Assembly: GCA_022800625.1 (NCBI GenBank)
Contig: JAAWQR010000026.1
Coordinates: forward strand, 1-37,381
Length of the DNA: 37,381 nucleotides
Source of the DNA: Clostridiales bacterium
Lineage (GTDB): Bacteria; Bacillota; Clostridia; Oscillospirales; CAG-272
Direction of reading: 5' to 3'
Part shown: positions 17,597 through 25,199 of the stretch, one piece after another
Numbering within the stretch: position 1 is the stretch's first letter
Layout of the letters: each line of letters starts with the position of its first letter
Made by a program: the position numbers and the translations under genes
Notes under the pieces: model-generated
The model's input: the letters and a program-made list of their open reading frames with translations, nothing else
Told to the model about the DNA's origin: nothing
The model's database searches: none

Positions 17597-18622
17597 TTAT
17601 AAATTTTTATATTCTGATTTTATTTCCGTCTGCGGCTTGCTTCTCATCAAAAAATAGTAACTGAGAGTTGCAAGCGCTGAGGAAAGCACTGAAAATGCAA
17701 AAAACAGCATCGGATTACTCGGCATCAACGCTGTAACGCCGAATAAGTTAAACGCCATATGCGCGGCGGCACTCGGCAGTACTGAATCATATTTTAAGCA
17801 TATCGGAGCAAGGAACAGTCCGAAAACAGCCGCATAAAATATCGCTATCGGTGTACCGTGAACAAGTCCGAATATAACAGCTGAAAAGACACAGCAAAAA
17901 ACAACGCCGAAGCCGCGCGAAAGCCTTGTAAGCACAAGGCGGCGGAATATTATCTCCTCCACCAAACCTGTTAAAACCGAAATCGACAAAATCGTAATTA
18001 TAAGGTTTCCGCCTGCCCCCACGCTGTCATACTTTTCCGATAAATCAGAAAAAAACGATTCGGGCCATGGTATAACAGATATCATAAACGTCAAAACTAT
18101 ATTTGCAAAATAACCAAACACCGCTCCGAGCAGCACTGCTTTCACAGGACATTTGGTAAGTCCCAACTCGACTGCGGGATTTTTATGCCTCGCCAAAAAG
18201 AAGAACGTCAAGACAGTCAATACCAGCCAGCATATACCTATCTGAACATAATCGGAGATCGAATAATACAGTTCAAGAACATCATCCGTTGATCCGTATC
18301 CGTATAGATATGCCGCTGTTATGCCAAACACAAATGACACTGCAAATGTTACAGCAAGCTGCACCGCTAAAAACAGTGCAACATAAGCTAATGCTTTAAG
18401 AACAGATGAAAAACGCGGCTTTCCGCGTTCATGCGCAGTACTTTGAAATGCGGTATTTTGAAAAACTACATCTTGAGGTTTTCTTGACTCAACTGTTTTT
18501 TGAGACACACAGGACGCACCGCCTGACACCGTGTCGATATCTATATCAAGTGAAGCTCCGCAGCTGCCGCAGTAATTTGCCATGTCGGAGTTCAGATGAT
18601 TACACCTGCTGCATTGTTTCAT
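17597..18622 (-). CDS. Zinc-ribbon CPBP-family intramembrane metalloprotease
   Basis: A 341-aa membrane protein. Residues 4-21 form a zinc ribbon (C4-xx-C7, C18-xx-C21), followed by a polar linker to about residue 70 and about eight membrane helices. The CPBP active site shows as EEIIFRR (E222, E223, R227) and FGLVHG (H255). The start at 18622 is preferred over an upstream one because AGAGGA lies 6 nt before it. It is inserted between cysE and cysS with gaps of about 30 nt, so it is probably part of that operon, although no link to cysteine metabolism is obvious. It is a second CPBP protease in the window and not a close copy of the one at 7314-8174. Confidence 0.85.
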   Translation of the reverse strand: MKQCSRCNHLNSDMANYCGSCGASLDIDIDTVSGGASCVSQKTVESRKPQDVVFQNTAFQSTAHERGKPRFSSVLKALAYVALFLAVQLAVTFAVSFVFGITAAYLYGYGSTDDVLELYYSISDYVQIGICWLVLTVLTFFFLARHKNPAVELGLTKCPVKAVLLGAVFGYFANIVLTFMISVIPWPESFFSDLSEKYDSVGAGGNLIITILSISVLTGLVEEIIFRRLVLTRLSRGFGVVFCCVFSAVIFGLVHGTPIAIFYAAVFGLFLAPICLKYDSVLPSAAAHMAFNLFGVTALMPSNPMLFFAFSVLSSALATLSYYFLMRSKPQTEIKSEYKNL

Positions 18623-18654
18623 AATAATCCTCTTTAACAAAATCCGATAAAGAC

Positions 18655-19422
18655 TTAAAGCTGCTCTGACGCATTCTCACGGTCAGCGGCAATAATTTTC
18701 TCAAGCTCGGATATCCTTGCTCTCAGCTTTTCAAGCTCATCTTCAGTCGGATCGGGTATGTGAATCTGGTCAAGGTCGCAGTCGTCCTGCACTTTGACTC
18801 CCTCTTTTACTGCTATTTTTGCAGGAATTCCAACCGCAGTGCAATTTTCCGGCACATCTTTGAGCACAACAGCTCCCGCCGCAATCTTTGAGTTATCCCC
18901 TACGGTAAACGCACCGAGAAGCTTAGCTCCTGCTCCGACCATAACATTGTTTCCAAGCGTCGGGTGGCGTTTTCCCGTCTCCTTGCCTGTGCCTCCGAGC
19001 GTTACCCCTTGATAGATCGTGCAGTTATCGCCTATCTCTGTCGTCTCGCCGATAACAACTCCGCTTCCATGGTCAATGAACAGTCCCTTTCCGATCTTTG
19101 CTCCGGGATGAATCTCAATGCCCGTTAAAAATTTTGCCCCCTGCGATATCATGCGCGCCGCATATGTGTGTCCTCCGTCGTTCAGCTTATGAGCCGCACG
19201 GTACATCAGCAGTGCATGGAGTCCCGAATAAAGTGTCAGAACCTCAAATCTGCTCTTAGCCGCAGGATCGCGTCGGCATATTGCGTCCACGTCCTCACGA
19301 ACTTCTTGTATGATTTTTGAAATGCTGCCCTGCCATTTCGGCTGAACTTTAACATAAGCTTTCTTCTGAATGCGTCCTGTGGGAGAATAGCTGTAAATCG
19401 GCTTTTTTATTATAATTTTCAT
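18655..19422 (-). CDS. cysE: Serine O-acetyltransferase
   Basis: A 255-aa enzyme that makes O-acetylserine from serine and acetyl-CoA, the committed step of cysteine synthesis. The N-terminal helical part (EVREDVDAICRRDPAAKS) is followed by the left-handed beta-helix: GIEIHPGAKIGKGLFIDHGS, with the catalytic His in DHGSGVVIGE, then TIYQGVTLGG and KRHPTLGNNVMVGAGAK. The C-terminal tail contains a short coiled coil (DELEKLRARISELEKI). The start is at 19422, with GGAGAG just upstream. It is the first gene behind the T-box leader. Confidence 0.95.
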   Translation of the reverse strand: MKIIIKKPIYSYSPTGRIQKKAYVKVQPKWQGSISKIIQEVREDVDAICRRDPAAKSRFEVLTLYSGLHALLMYRAAHKLNDGGHTYAARMISQGAKFLTGIEIHPGAKIGKGLFIDHGSGVVIGETTEIGDNCTIYQGVTLGGTGKETGKRHPTLGNNVMVGAGAKLLGAFTVGDNSKIAAGAVVLKDVPENCTAVGIPAKIAVKEGVKVQDDCDLDQIHIPDPTEDELEKLRARISELEKIIAADRENASEQL

Positions 19423-19460
19423 ATTTCTCTCCGTTCCTCCGCATATTATGCGGAACAAAT

Positions 19461-19680
19461 AAACAAAAAACACCGTCTCTTATCAAAGAGGCGGCGTCCG
19501 CGGTTCCACTCTTATTTATAGCTTTAACCCTTAACGCGGGAAACGCCGTCAGTGCGGTAAGCTCACGGGCGCACATAGGGTATGCAAGGTCTCTCTTTCA
19601 GCCGTGCGGAGAGACTCTCTTTGCTTGCCGACTTCCCTTTTCTTCCCGATCTAAGCTTATATTTAACAATATATTCTTAC
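19461..19680 (-). promoter_or_regulatory. T-box riboswitch, cysteine type
   Basis: The minus-strand leader contains the T-box core TGGAACCGCGG (complement of 19498-19508) followed by a terminator hairpin (19471-19494, CCGCCTCTT with AAGAGACGG, one mismatch) and a U-run (19470-19465). The four bases that meet the tRNA end are UGGA. They pair with UCCA, meaning discriminator base U73, which is typical of tRNA-Cys. A candidate specifier UGC (complement of 19584-19586, followed by A) lies on the 3' side of stem I. Uncharged tRNA-Cys should therefore stabilise the antiterminator and switch on cysE and the genes behind it. Confidence 0.92.
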
Positions 19681-19689
19681 TTATATTAT

Positions 19690-19718
19690 AGTATACTACA
19701 AAACTCAAATTTTGTAAA
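19690..19718 (-). promoter_or_regulatory. Promoter of the T-box / cysE operon
   Basis: On the minus strand TTTACA (19718-19713), 17 bp and TATACT (19695-19690). It starts a leader of about 260 nt that contains the T-box. Confidence 0.85.
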
Positions 19719-19760
19719 CATCTATTGCGTATTTTTTCGTTGAAAAGTCGTATGATATCT

Positions 19761-19790
19761 GTATAAAACAGTTTACTGCAGGTAAAAATA
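19761..19790 (+). promoter_or_regulatory. Possible forespore (sigma-F-like) promoter before the M23 peptidase gene
   Basis: GTATA (19761-19765), 15 bp, then GGTAAAAATA (19781-19790) fits the published sigma-F consensus GYATA-N15-GGnRAnAHTR. A competing sigma-A reading overlaps it: TTGAAA 19740-19745, 16 bp, TATAAA 19762-19767. The sigma-F reading would fit a SpoIIQ-like product. A small hairpin (ATCCGAA/TTCGGAT, 19792-19810) follows. Confidence 0.35.
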
Positions 19791-19927
19791 AATCCGAAGC
19801 TTTTTCGGATCATCAAAATACGCGAAAAAGAAGAATTAAGTGACACATGCCGTATACAGAAAGCGCGTGATATCTTAATTCAGTTATATTTTTATGCTGC
19901 CGTAAAGGCAGCGGAATGGAGAACATT

Positions 19928-20671
19928 ATGTCGCAAAGAAAAAAGCAAAATAAAGTGCTGTACATGTGCCTCATCATGCTGATCGTCACGGCAAGCGTGC
20001 TTGTTGCAATATCAAGCGGAGCCGGCAGACGTGTCGAACCCGAACAGTCCGCAAAGCAGACTGAAAAAGTAAGCACCGTAAAAAAATCAAGCAATACCGA
20101 GGACGCAGCAGGAACAAGACTTCATGAAACAGAAAAGCAGAATACCGAAGAAAGCGACAGTTCGCAGTCAACACAAGACGCAGCGTCTCCCGACACTTCG
20201 GCAGAGCCAGTATCGATTTCGGTAAGTGACATCGATTTTGTTGCACCGTCAGACGGATATGTGATCGTACCGTGCAGCATCACACAGCCTCTTTATTCGA
20301 TAACAATGAACGATTACAGATGCCATACGGGTCTTGACATCTCCTCATCTATCGGAGATGCGGTTCGCGCATGTGCTAACGGAGTAGTATCTGAAATATA
20401 CGATGATCCGATGATGGGAACGACAGTTGTTATATCCCATGCTGAGGGGATACAGTCGGTATATAAAAATCTTGCCGAAGAGACTCCTGAAAATATCACT
20501 GTCGGTACCTCTGTTTCCGCAGGAGACACGATCGGCTGTGTCGGCGAGAGCGCACTCATCGAGTGTGAAGAAGAACCTCATTTCCACTTTGAACTGATGG
20601 TAAACGGCGAGCATGTAGATCCTTCAGAATATATTTCGGTTTCAAGCATAGACAGTGTTTTCGAGGACTGA
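19928..20671 (+). CDS. Membrane-anchored M23 metallopeptidase, SpoIIQ-like
   Basis: A 247-aa protein with one N-terminal membrane helix (about residues 10-29) and an extracytoplasmic low-complexity Ser/Thr/Glu linker to about residue 95. A LytM/M23 domain follows, with the zinc ligands in HTGLD (H133, D137) and HFHFE (H218, H220) all present. Such peptidases cut peptide bonds in peptidoglycan. The single anchor plus M23 layout is that of SpoIIQ, the forespore half of the engulfment channel; clostridial SpoIIQ often keeps its zinc ligands. A general cell-wall hydrolase is the alternative. The start at 19928 has GGAG 6 nt upstream; the in-frame ATG at 19916 lacks a site. Confidence 0.75.
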   Translation: MSQRKKQNKVLYMCLIMLIVTASVLVAISSGAGRRVEPEQSAKQTEKVSTVKKSSNTEDAAGTRLHETEKQNTEESDSSQSTQDAASPDTSAEPVSISVSDIDFVAPSDGYVIVPCSITQPLYSITMNDYRCHTGLDISSSIGDAVRACANGVVSEIYDDPMMGTTVVISHAEGIQSVYKNLAEETPENITVGTSVSAGDTIGCVGESALIECEEEPHFHFELMVNGEHVDPSEYISVSSIDSVFED

Positions 20672-20679
20672 CAAAAAGA

Positions 20680-20728
20680 CAGGGAACGGCAAGCTCCGCA
20701 TTATACGGAGTGAGCTGTTCCCTGTTTA
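20680..20728 (+). terminator. Intrinsic terminator of the M23 gene
   Basis: A long hairpin with outer arms CAGGGAAC (20680-20687) and GTTCCCTG (20717-20724), an inner CTCCG/CGGAG pair and a following TTTATT. Confidence 0.85.
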
Positions 20729-20871
20729 TTCTGCCCCTCTGACCTTACTGCCAGAGTGAATTAATTGCAAAAATTGCTATCATCCGCACCGCTACAAAAA
20801 GTGCTAATAAAACAATGATTTTATAAGAAAAAAAAGCAGTATTTACAAGGCTTTTTCCATGTTTTGAGGGT

Positions 20872-20906
20872 AAAAAAGACCTTGCGGGATTTCTCCTACA
20901 AGGTCT
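20872..20906 (-). terminator. Terminator of the recombinase operon
   Basis: Read leftward, AGACCTTG and CAAGGTCT (20906-20899 and 20884-20877) form an 8-bp stem around a 14-nt loop, followed by a run of T (complement of 20877-20872). It lies 60 bp after the recombinase stop. Confidence 0.85.
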
Positions 20907-20966
20907 GATTTTGATATTAAATTTTGCCTTTCGGCTGTTAAATGGGATTGCCTTTTAACACAAAAG

Positions 20967-22904
20967 CTATTTGTATTTACGCATTTTTAATAGCTGCCTG
21001 TGCTGTATAGATATATGGGATGATTTTTTATACTTTAGCACATCTGTCTTTTTATTTATTTTATCATGGTATTGTGTGTTTTTCAAGGCAGTTTCTATAA
21101 ATTTTCTCAAGTCCGAAACATTTATTACCTCTCCGATATGTAAAGGAGGTTCAACCTCCCCAACATCAAATCTGACAACAGCGTTATTCTTCCGTCCCTC
21201 TGTTATCATGTCTAATGATGTTGTCTCATTACCGTCCAAATTCATGTACCACCTAAAATGATTTTTGCCGTTCGGTACAATTTTTGATACAAATTTTTTT
21301 ATTATGTCTCTGTCAATATGTGGACTCGATAAATCAATTACTTCATTAAGTGCAGTTCTGATATTATCCCAACAAATATCGGGTGATTGTTTTGTTTCCT
21401 CGACCATTAGCATTTCATCATATTCTTTTGTCAATTCATTAATAGCATTTTCTATTTTTTCTCGCTGTTCTTTGAATTCCTCTTTACTGATTTCACCGTC
21501 TGTTCTCATATCAAACAAATTGGCTTTTTTCGTTTTATATCGCTCTATCTGAGCAACAATCCCGTTTATATTAACCTTTTGAGGCTTTTCAACTTGATAG
21601 CATTCTTTTATTAACTTACAAACATCATCTATGCTTTCTTTTCGTTCCTTCCATATCTCTTCAAAAATCATTTTCGCCATCATTTCAAGTTTCCAATCCG
21701 CTATCATTGGTTGATCGCAATATCCTGTATCATCCGCACCTGCTTTTCTTCTCATGGTGGCAGATCCGTTATTAAGCTGATTGTAGCACTGGTATCCGTA
21801 TGACCATGACTTGCCTTTGTTTTTATGCCACCTATTCTTTCTAAAGCTATGACCGCAACTGCAAAGTAATTTGCTCCCCCATAAATCTTTATTTTCTCTT
21901 ACACCATGCGTATGTTGCTTTTTTCGAGAGTCAACAGCGGATGTAAGAGATTTACTAACACGATTGGATTTAATCTCTTGGCATTTATACCATTCTTCCT
22001 CTGTGACAATGGGTTCAAAGTCTAATTTAGCACACATATAGGTAGAAGCATCGTGATTATTTACGCGTTTTTGCTCTAAATAATTGTTGCTATACGATTT
22101 TCCATACGCCATCACTCCCATATATGTTTGATTATTTATAATTCGTGCAATTACCCCTGCGTTCCATTTATTTTTACCCGAGGCGTTTAACCGTTGCAAT
22201 CGTGTCAACTCATTCGCAATAGCTGTTGTACCGAGACCGTCATACAAATACATATCAAAAATCATTCTTACCGTAGCTGCTTGTTCAGGATTGATGATAT
22301 ATGTGTTTTCACTGGGATTCCACTTTCCATCTTTATCAAAGTTCCGTTTCAAATCATAACCGAGGATGTTGCCACAACCATATAGAGTTCCGTTTTGTCG
22401 GCTTATTTGCTGTCCGGCTTTTACCCTTTCAGAAACCTTGCGACTTTCCTCCTGCGCTAAAGTAGCCATAATAGTAAGTCGAAGCTCTCCATCACCATCC
22501 ATAGTCCAAATATTGTCTTCTACAAAATATACCTCAACACCTATATTTTTCAGTTCTCGTGTTGTGACAAGAGTATCAACGGTATTTCTTGCAAAGCGAC
22601 ACACTTCACGAGTAACAATCAAATCAAATTTACCAGCTCGTGCATCATCAAGCATACGCAAAAACGACGGTCTTTTTTTTGCTTGAGTTCCTGTAATACC
22701 CTCATCAATATATTTATCCATAACGGTCCAATTTGGATGATACTTTGCTTGATCATCATACCATTGTATTTGGTTTTCAAGAGCTGACAACTGTGCTTCG
22801 TGTTCTGTTGACACTCGACCGTAAAAAACCATATTTCTTTGTCTGTTACGATCTAAAACAGCGAATGGATTTCCAATACTCTGATTAATTACTGAATTTA
22901 ACAT
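20967..22904 (-). CDS. Large serine recombinase (element integrase)
   Basis: A 645-aa site-specific recombinase. The resolvase domain has the catalytic Ser in FYGRVSTE (S32) and the EVCRFARNTVDT and LAQEESRKVSERVKAG motifs. The recombinase DNA-binding domain follows (ILGYDLKRNFD, AIANELTRLQ, NNQTYMGVMAYGK). Next come a zinc beta ribbon beginning LLCSCGHSFRKNRW and ending YCDQP, then a long coiled coil (about residues 450-510) of the kind that controls integration versus excision. It should integrate and excise the element. The start at 22904 has GGGAGG 7 nt upstream, better than the TTG two codons earlier. It is the last gene of the leftward operon. Confidence 0.95.
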   Translation of the reverse strand: MLNSVINQSIGNPFAVLDRNRQRNMVFYGRVSTEHEAQLSALENQIQWYDDQAKYHPNWTVMDKYIDEGITGTQAKKRPSFLRMLDDARAGKFDLIVTREVCRFARNTVDTLVTTRELKNIGVEVYFVEDNIWTMDGDGELRLTIMATLAQEESRKVSERVKAGQQISRQNGTLYGCGNILGYDLKRNFDKDGKWNPSENTYIINPEQAATVRMIFDMYLYDGLGTTAIANELTRLQRLNASGKNKWNAGVIARIINNQTYMGVMAYGKSYSNNYLEQKRVNNHDASTYMCAKLDFEPIVTEEEWYKCQEIKSNRVSKSLTSAVDSRKKQHTHGVRENKDLWGSKLLCSCGHSFRKNRWHKNKGKSWSYGYQCYNQLNNGSATMRRKAGADDTGYCDQPMIADWKLEMMAKMIFEEIWKERKESIDDVCKLIKECYQVEKPQKVNINGIVAQIERYKTKKANLFDMRTDGEISKEEFKEQREKIENAINELTKEYDEMLMVEETKQSPDICWDNIRTALNEVIDLSSPHIDRDIIKKFVSKIVPNGKNHFRWYMNLDGNETTSLDMITEGRKNNAVVRFDVGEVEPPLHIGEVINVSDLRKFIETALKNTQYHDKINKKTDVLKYKKSSHISIQHRQLLKMRKYK

Positions 22905-22945
22905 TTTCAAGCCTCCCTTATATATTGCCTATATTATAAAACATC

Positions 22946-23083
22946 TTACTTGCTCTGTAAATTATGCGATTTTTTGCTTTGCATTTTTCTTTTGATAGCT
23001 TTGAGTGTCGATTCATTTATTAGATTTCTCTCAAACAATATCTCCGATAAAACAACAATAGCATACGCTTGATTGATTCTCAT
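22946..23083 (-). CDS. Small conserved-context protein, 45 aa
   Basis: A short gene encoding a 45-aa basic, helical peptide beginning MRINQAYAIVVLSEILFER and ending in a Lys/Ser-rich tail. GGAGAGGAG lies upstream and its ATG overlaps the TGA of the preceding gene by one base (TGATG), indicating coupled translation. Its place directly before the integrase suggests an accessory such as a recombination directionality factor, but I recognise no family. Confidence 0.7.
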   Translation of the reverse strand: MRINQAYAIVVLSEILFERNLINESTLKAIKRKMQSKKSHNLQSK

Positions 23084-23529
23084 CAGTATATCTCCTCTCC
23101 GCAATGACATTCTCGGTAGTCCATTATTTCAGAATAATTATTAAAAGCTATATAATCAGGCTTGTCTTTGAGATAGCTCAACTTTACAAATACCCACGCA
23201 TCTATATTGCACCTCAACAATTCACTCAGAGGAATAAAAAAGAACTTGTCTCCGTCAAATAGATCAAGTTCTTTGAGATATTTTTGAATGTGTTTATCCG
23301 TAGTATGAGCAGCGAATCTCTTGCACCATGTTAAATCGTTATCCATAGATAGATTATAGTGAAGAACAAGCAGCTCCATTATGTCATGGATATCATTCTG
23401 ATCCAATCCTTTTATTGCTTTTAGTTCAGCCATTGAAAGAGATACAATTCTTTCAATGGTCAATATATCTGCTGATTTAAGCTTTGCTTTTGTTACTTCG
23501 GGAATCCTTTTCTTTGATAAGTATATCAT
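23083..23529 (-). CDS. Protein with RNA polymerase alpha-CTD-like helix-hairpin-helix region
   Basis: A 148-aa protein. Residues about 12-52 (LKSADILTIERIVSLSMAEL then KAIKGLDQNDIHDIMELL) resemble the helix-hairpin-helix repeats of the RNA polymerase alpha C-terminal domain, which bind DNA and regulators. The remainder is acidic, ends in a CHC pair and has no recognisable domain. The ATG at 23529 is used because GGAGG overlaps the mazF stop 11 nt upstream; the TTG at 23547 would lie inside mazF. It could modulate transcription, or act as partner or antitoxin to the MazF encoded just before it; both are speculation. Confidence 0.7.
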   Translation of the reverse strand: MIYLSKKRIPEVTKAKLKSADILTIERIVSLSMAELKAIKGLDQNDIHDIMELLVLHYNLSMDNDLTWCKRFAAHTTDKHIQKYLKELDLFDGDKFFFIPLSELLRCNIDAWVFVKLSYLKDKPDYIAFNNYSEIMDYRECHCGEEIY

Positions 23530-23536
23530 AATCGTT

Positions 23537-23893
23537 TTATCCTCCAAATTTGCATTCTAAGCTGATGCCTGCCGCATCTTCAATTCTTTTCATATAGATA
23601 TCATTCAGTGATGCAACACGCTCCCTTAAGCGTGTCTTATCAATTGTGCGTATCTGCTCAAGCAGCACTATTGAATCATTAGGTAATCCGTCAACATCTT
23701 TAATTTCAATATGTGTAGGTAAGTTTGATTTAGTTTGCCTGCTCGTTATAGCAGCACATATTACTGTCGGACTGTAATAATTGCCGATGTTATTTGAAAT
23801 TATCAAAACAGGTCTTTTTCCTCCTTGTTCTGATCCGATAACAGGGTTTAAATCAGCGATATATACATCCCCTCTTTTAATATCTCTTTTCAT
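23537..23893 (-). CDS. MazF/PemK-family endoribonuclease toxin
   Basis: A 118-aa protein of full family length. It has the MazF signature: [20 protein letters not shown], then [10 protein letters not shown], then a strand with TVICAAITS, and the [13 protein letters not shown] segment. MazF toxins cut mRNA at short sequence motifs. No MazE-type antitoxin is adjacent: upstream is a 550-bp gene-free structured stretch, and downstream is the alpha-CTD-like protein. AAGGAG lies 7 nt before the ATG. Possible roles are element maintenance or regulatory RNA cleavage. Confidence 0.92.
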   Translation of the reverse strand: MKRDIKRGDVYIADLNPVIGSEQGGKRPVLIISNNIGNYYSPTVICAAITSRQTKSNLPTHIEIKDVDGLPNDSIVLLEQIRTIDKTRLRERVASLNDIYMKRIEDAAGISLECKFGG

Positions 23894-23939
23894 TAGAAAT
23901 TCTCCTTAATTTTAATTCATACCCTATGATATGTAATTC

Positions 23940-24017
23940 AAGATAATGAGATCGGTAATGTTGTGGTAATACAGTTTGATTTCTCACATACCTTTATTAA
24001 CCGATCTCAACTATCTT
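23940..24017. repeat. Long imperfect inverted repeat upstream of mazF
   Basis: AAGATAATGAGATCGGTAAT (23940-23959) matches the reverse complement of 23998-24017 (core ACCGATCTC/GAGATCGGT, with flanking AAGATA and ATTA pairs). The arms enclose about 38 bp, and there is no T-run on either side. It could be an mRNA stability or processing element for mazF, a protein-binding dyad or a transfer-origin-like structure. Confidence 0.7.
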
Positions 24018-24444
24018 AATAAGTTATGAAAGCGTTACATTTGTCCTCGACACCCCTAACGCAGTGCCAGTATTACTGACATGGGAAGTCGCAAAGCAGT
24101 CAGCAGCTAACTGACCTCACGGGACTTTCACCCTTCCGGCTTCACCGAAACATCTCTCATTGCCTGCGACGGTTTTATCACGCTCGGACTGTGACTGAGA
24201 TGGAGTACCATTGTAGTTGATGCGATTCATGGCGTAACTGATTGCCACTCAGTATTTTAAGTCGGTATTGAACGCTCAGCAAATAAGCTTCATGGCGTAC
24301 CGCTTTACACGCTCCTCACATCAATGAAGTACCTTGCGAATGATTATTCGGTTGTCAAGGAACATGAAAAGACAACCCTCAATCGCAAATCATAGAATGT
24401 GAAGTGAGTAAATTATCTCCTCACATTTACACAGTACGCAAAAC
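24018..24444 (-). ncRNA. Gene-free, relatively GC-rich stretch with repeats; candidate structured RNA
   Basis: No protein gene with a ribosome site is visible here, although the surrounding operon is compact. The stretch is richer in G+C than its neighbours and carries direct repeats: TTCATGGCGTA at 24226-24236 and 24289-24299, and CTCCTCACAT at 24312-24321 and 24417-24426. It also has a hairpin GGTTGTC/GACAACC (24350-24356 with 24371-24377). Read leftward there is a 37-codon open frame (24230-24117) without a ribosome site. I recognise no known RNA family. It may be a long leader of mazF, a processed RNA, or a cis-acting site of the element. Confidence 0.4.
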
Positions 24445-25008
24445 TCAATTTTGAGCCAAAAATTTTTTTATTTTTTCAATTATTTTATTTTTTCGGTTAT
24501 TCAGTGTTTTTTGCGGAATATTATATCGCTTCCCTATTTTTCGTTCACTCAGATTTTCAGGATTATCATAATACAAGATGTTTAAGAGATTCTTTTCTTC
24601 CTCGGTAAGTATGTGTAAAGCTTTTTGGAGAGCTTCTTTTTCAATAAATTTGAGTACACTTGCTTCAACATCACAATCGGAATCAGCTATGTAAATATCA
24701 AGCGTTTCTCCGCTGTCATCACATAATGAAGTGCTTAGAGACACTTCTGAATAGCCGCTCTCTTTCCTTGCTTCTTCTATGCGTTTCTTATGAGCTTGCT
24801 CTCTATTCCACTCGTCGTATTTCTGTTTTGTGGCTTCAATAAAGATTATTTCTTCATCAAGTTCAGGATCTCCAAGGCGTATAAATCTTCGGTGATTGTT
24901 TTCCGGCTCACGCTTGAACAAAGTAAATTCCTTTCCTTTCATTTCTATCCAGTCAATGTTTTTACCATTGCAATTTGCATCTTTCCACACAAAATATCTC
25001 TTTGTCAT
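24445..25008 (-). CDS. Sigma-70 region 4-like helix-turn-helix protein
   Basis: A 187-aa protein. The C-terminal 60 residues (LTEEEKNLLNILYYDNPENL, then SERKIGKRYNIPQKTLNNR) match the region-4 type helix-turn-helix of sigma factors and of the sigma-like regulators found in clostridial conjugative elements. The N-terminal half starts with an RYFVWKDANCNGKNIDWIEM segment often seen in such element-borne proteins and lacks sigma region 2, so it is unlikely to be a complete sigma factor. AAAGGAG lies 7 nt before the ATG. An attenuator-like hairpin is placed directly before the gene, suggesting controlled read-through. It probably regulates element genes. Confidence 0.75.
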   Translation of the reverse strand: MTKRYFVWKDANCNGKNIDWIEMKGKEFTLFKREPENNHRRFIRLGDPELDEEIIFIEATKQKYDEWNREQAHKKRIEEARKESGYSEVSLSTSLCDDSGETLDIYIADSDCDVEASVLKFIEKEALQKALHILTEEEKNLLNILYYDNPENLSERKIGKRYNIPQKTLNNRKNKIIEKIKKFLAQN

Positions 25009-25047
25009 TTCGACTCCTTTCTCAGAGTCGAAATTTGCAATAGACAG

Positions 25048-25123
25048 AAAAAACCACTTGATTTGTTGACCAACGCCACAAGATAGACCTAATCCAAAAT
25101 AGATTTAGATCTAAATCAAGTGG
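25048..25123 (-). terminator. Attenuator-like terminator before the sigma-like gene
   Basis: Read leftward, CCACTTGATTT (25123-25113) pairs with AAATCAAGTGG (25064-25054) in an 11-bp stem, followed directly by six T (complement of 25053-25048). The 5' arm also belongs to a perfect 16-bp palindrome, GATTTAGATCTAAATC (25102-25117), so two mutually exclusive folds exist. The enclosed 48 nt are free to bind a regulator or form further hairpins. The sigma-like gene begins 40 bp downstream. Confidence 0.7.
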
Positions 25124-25199
25124 CATTTGGAAGTCAACGCTTCAAGCGGCTCCGTAGCACATAGCTTAATTTATATTATTTAATTTTTGATATAGAAAT

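Noticed and set aside
24060-24240. Group II intron or retron fragment, because of a GGTGAAAGTCCC-like string on the minus strand
   Set aside because: No GUGYG-type 5' end, no recognisable domain V hairpin and no reverse transcriptase gene nearby; the resemblance is too short.
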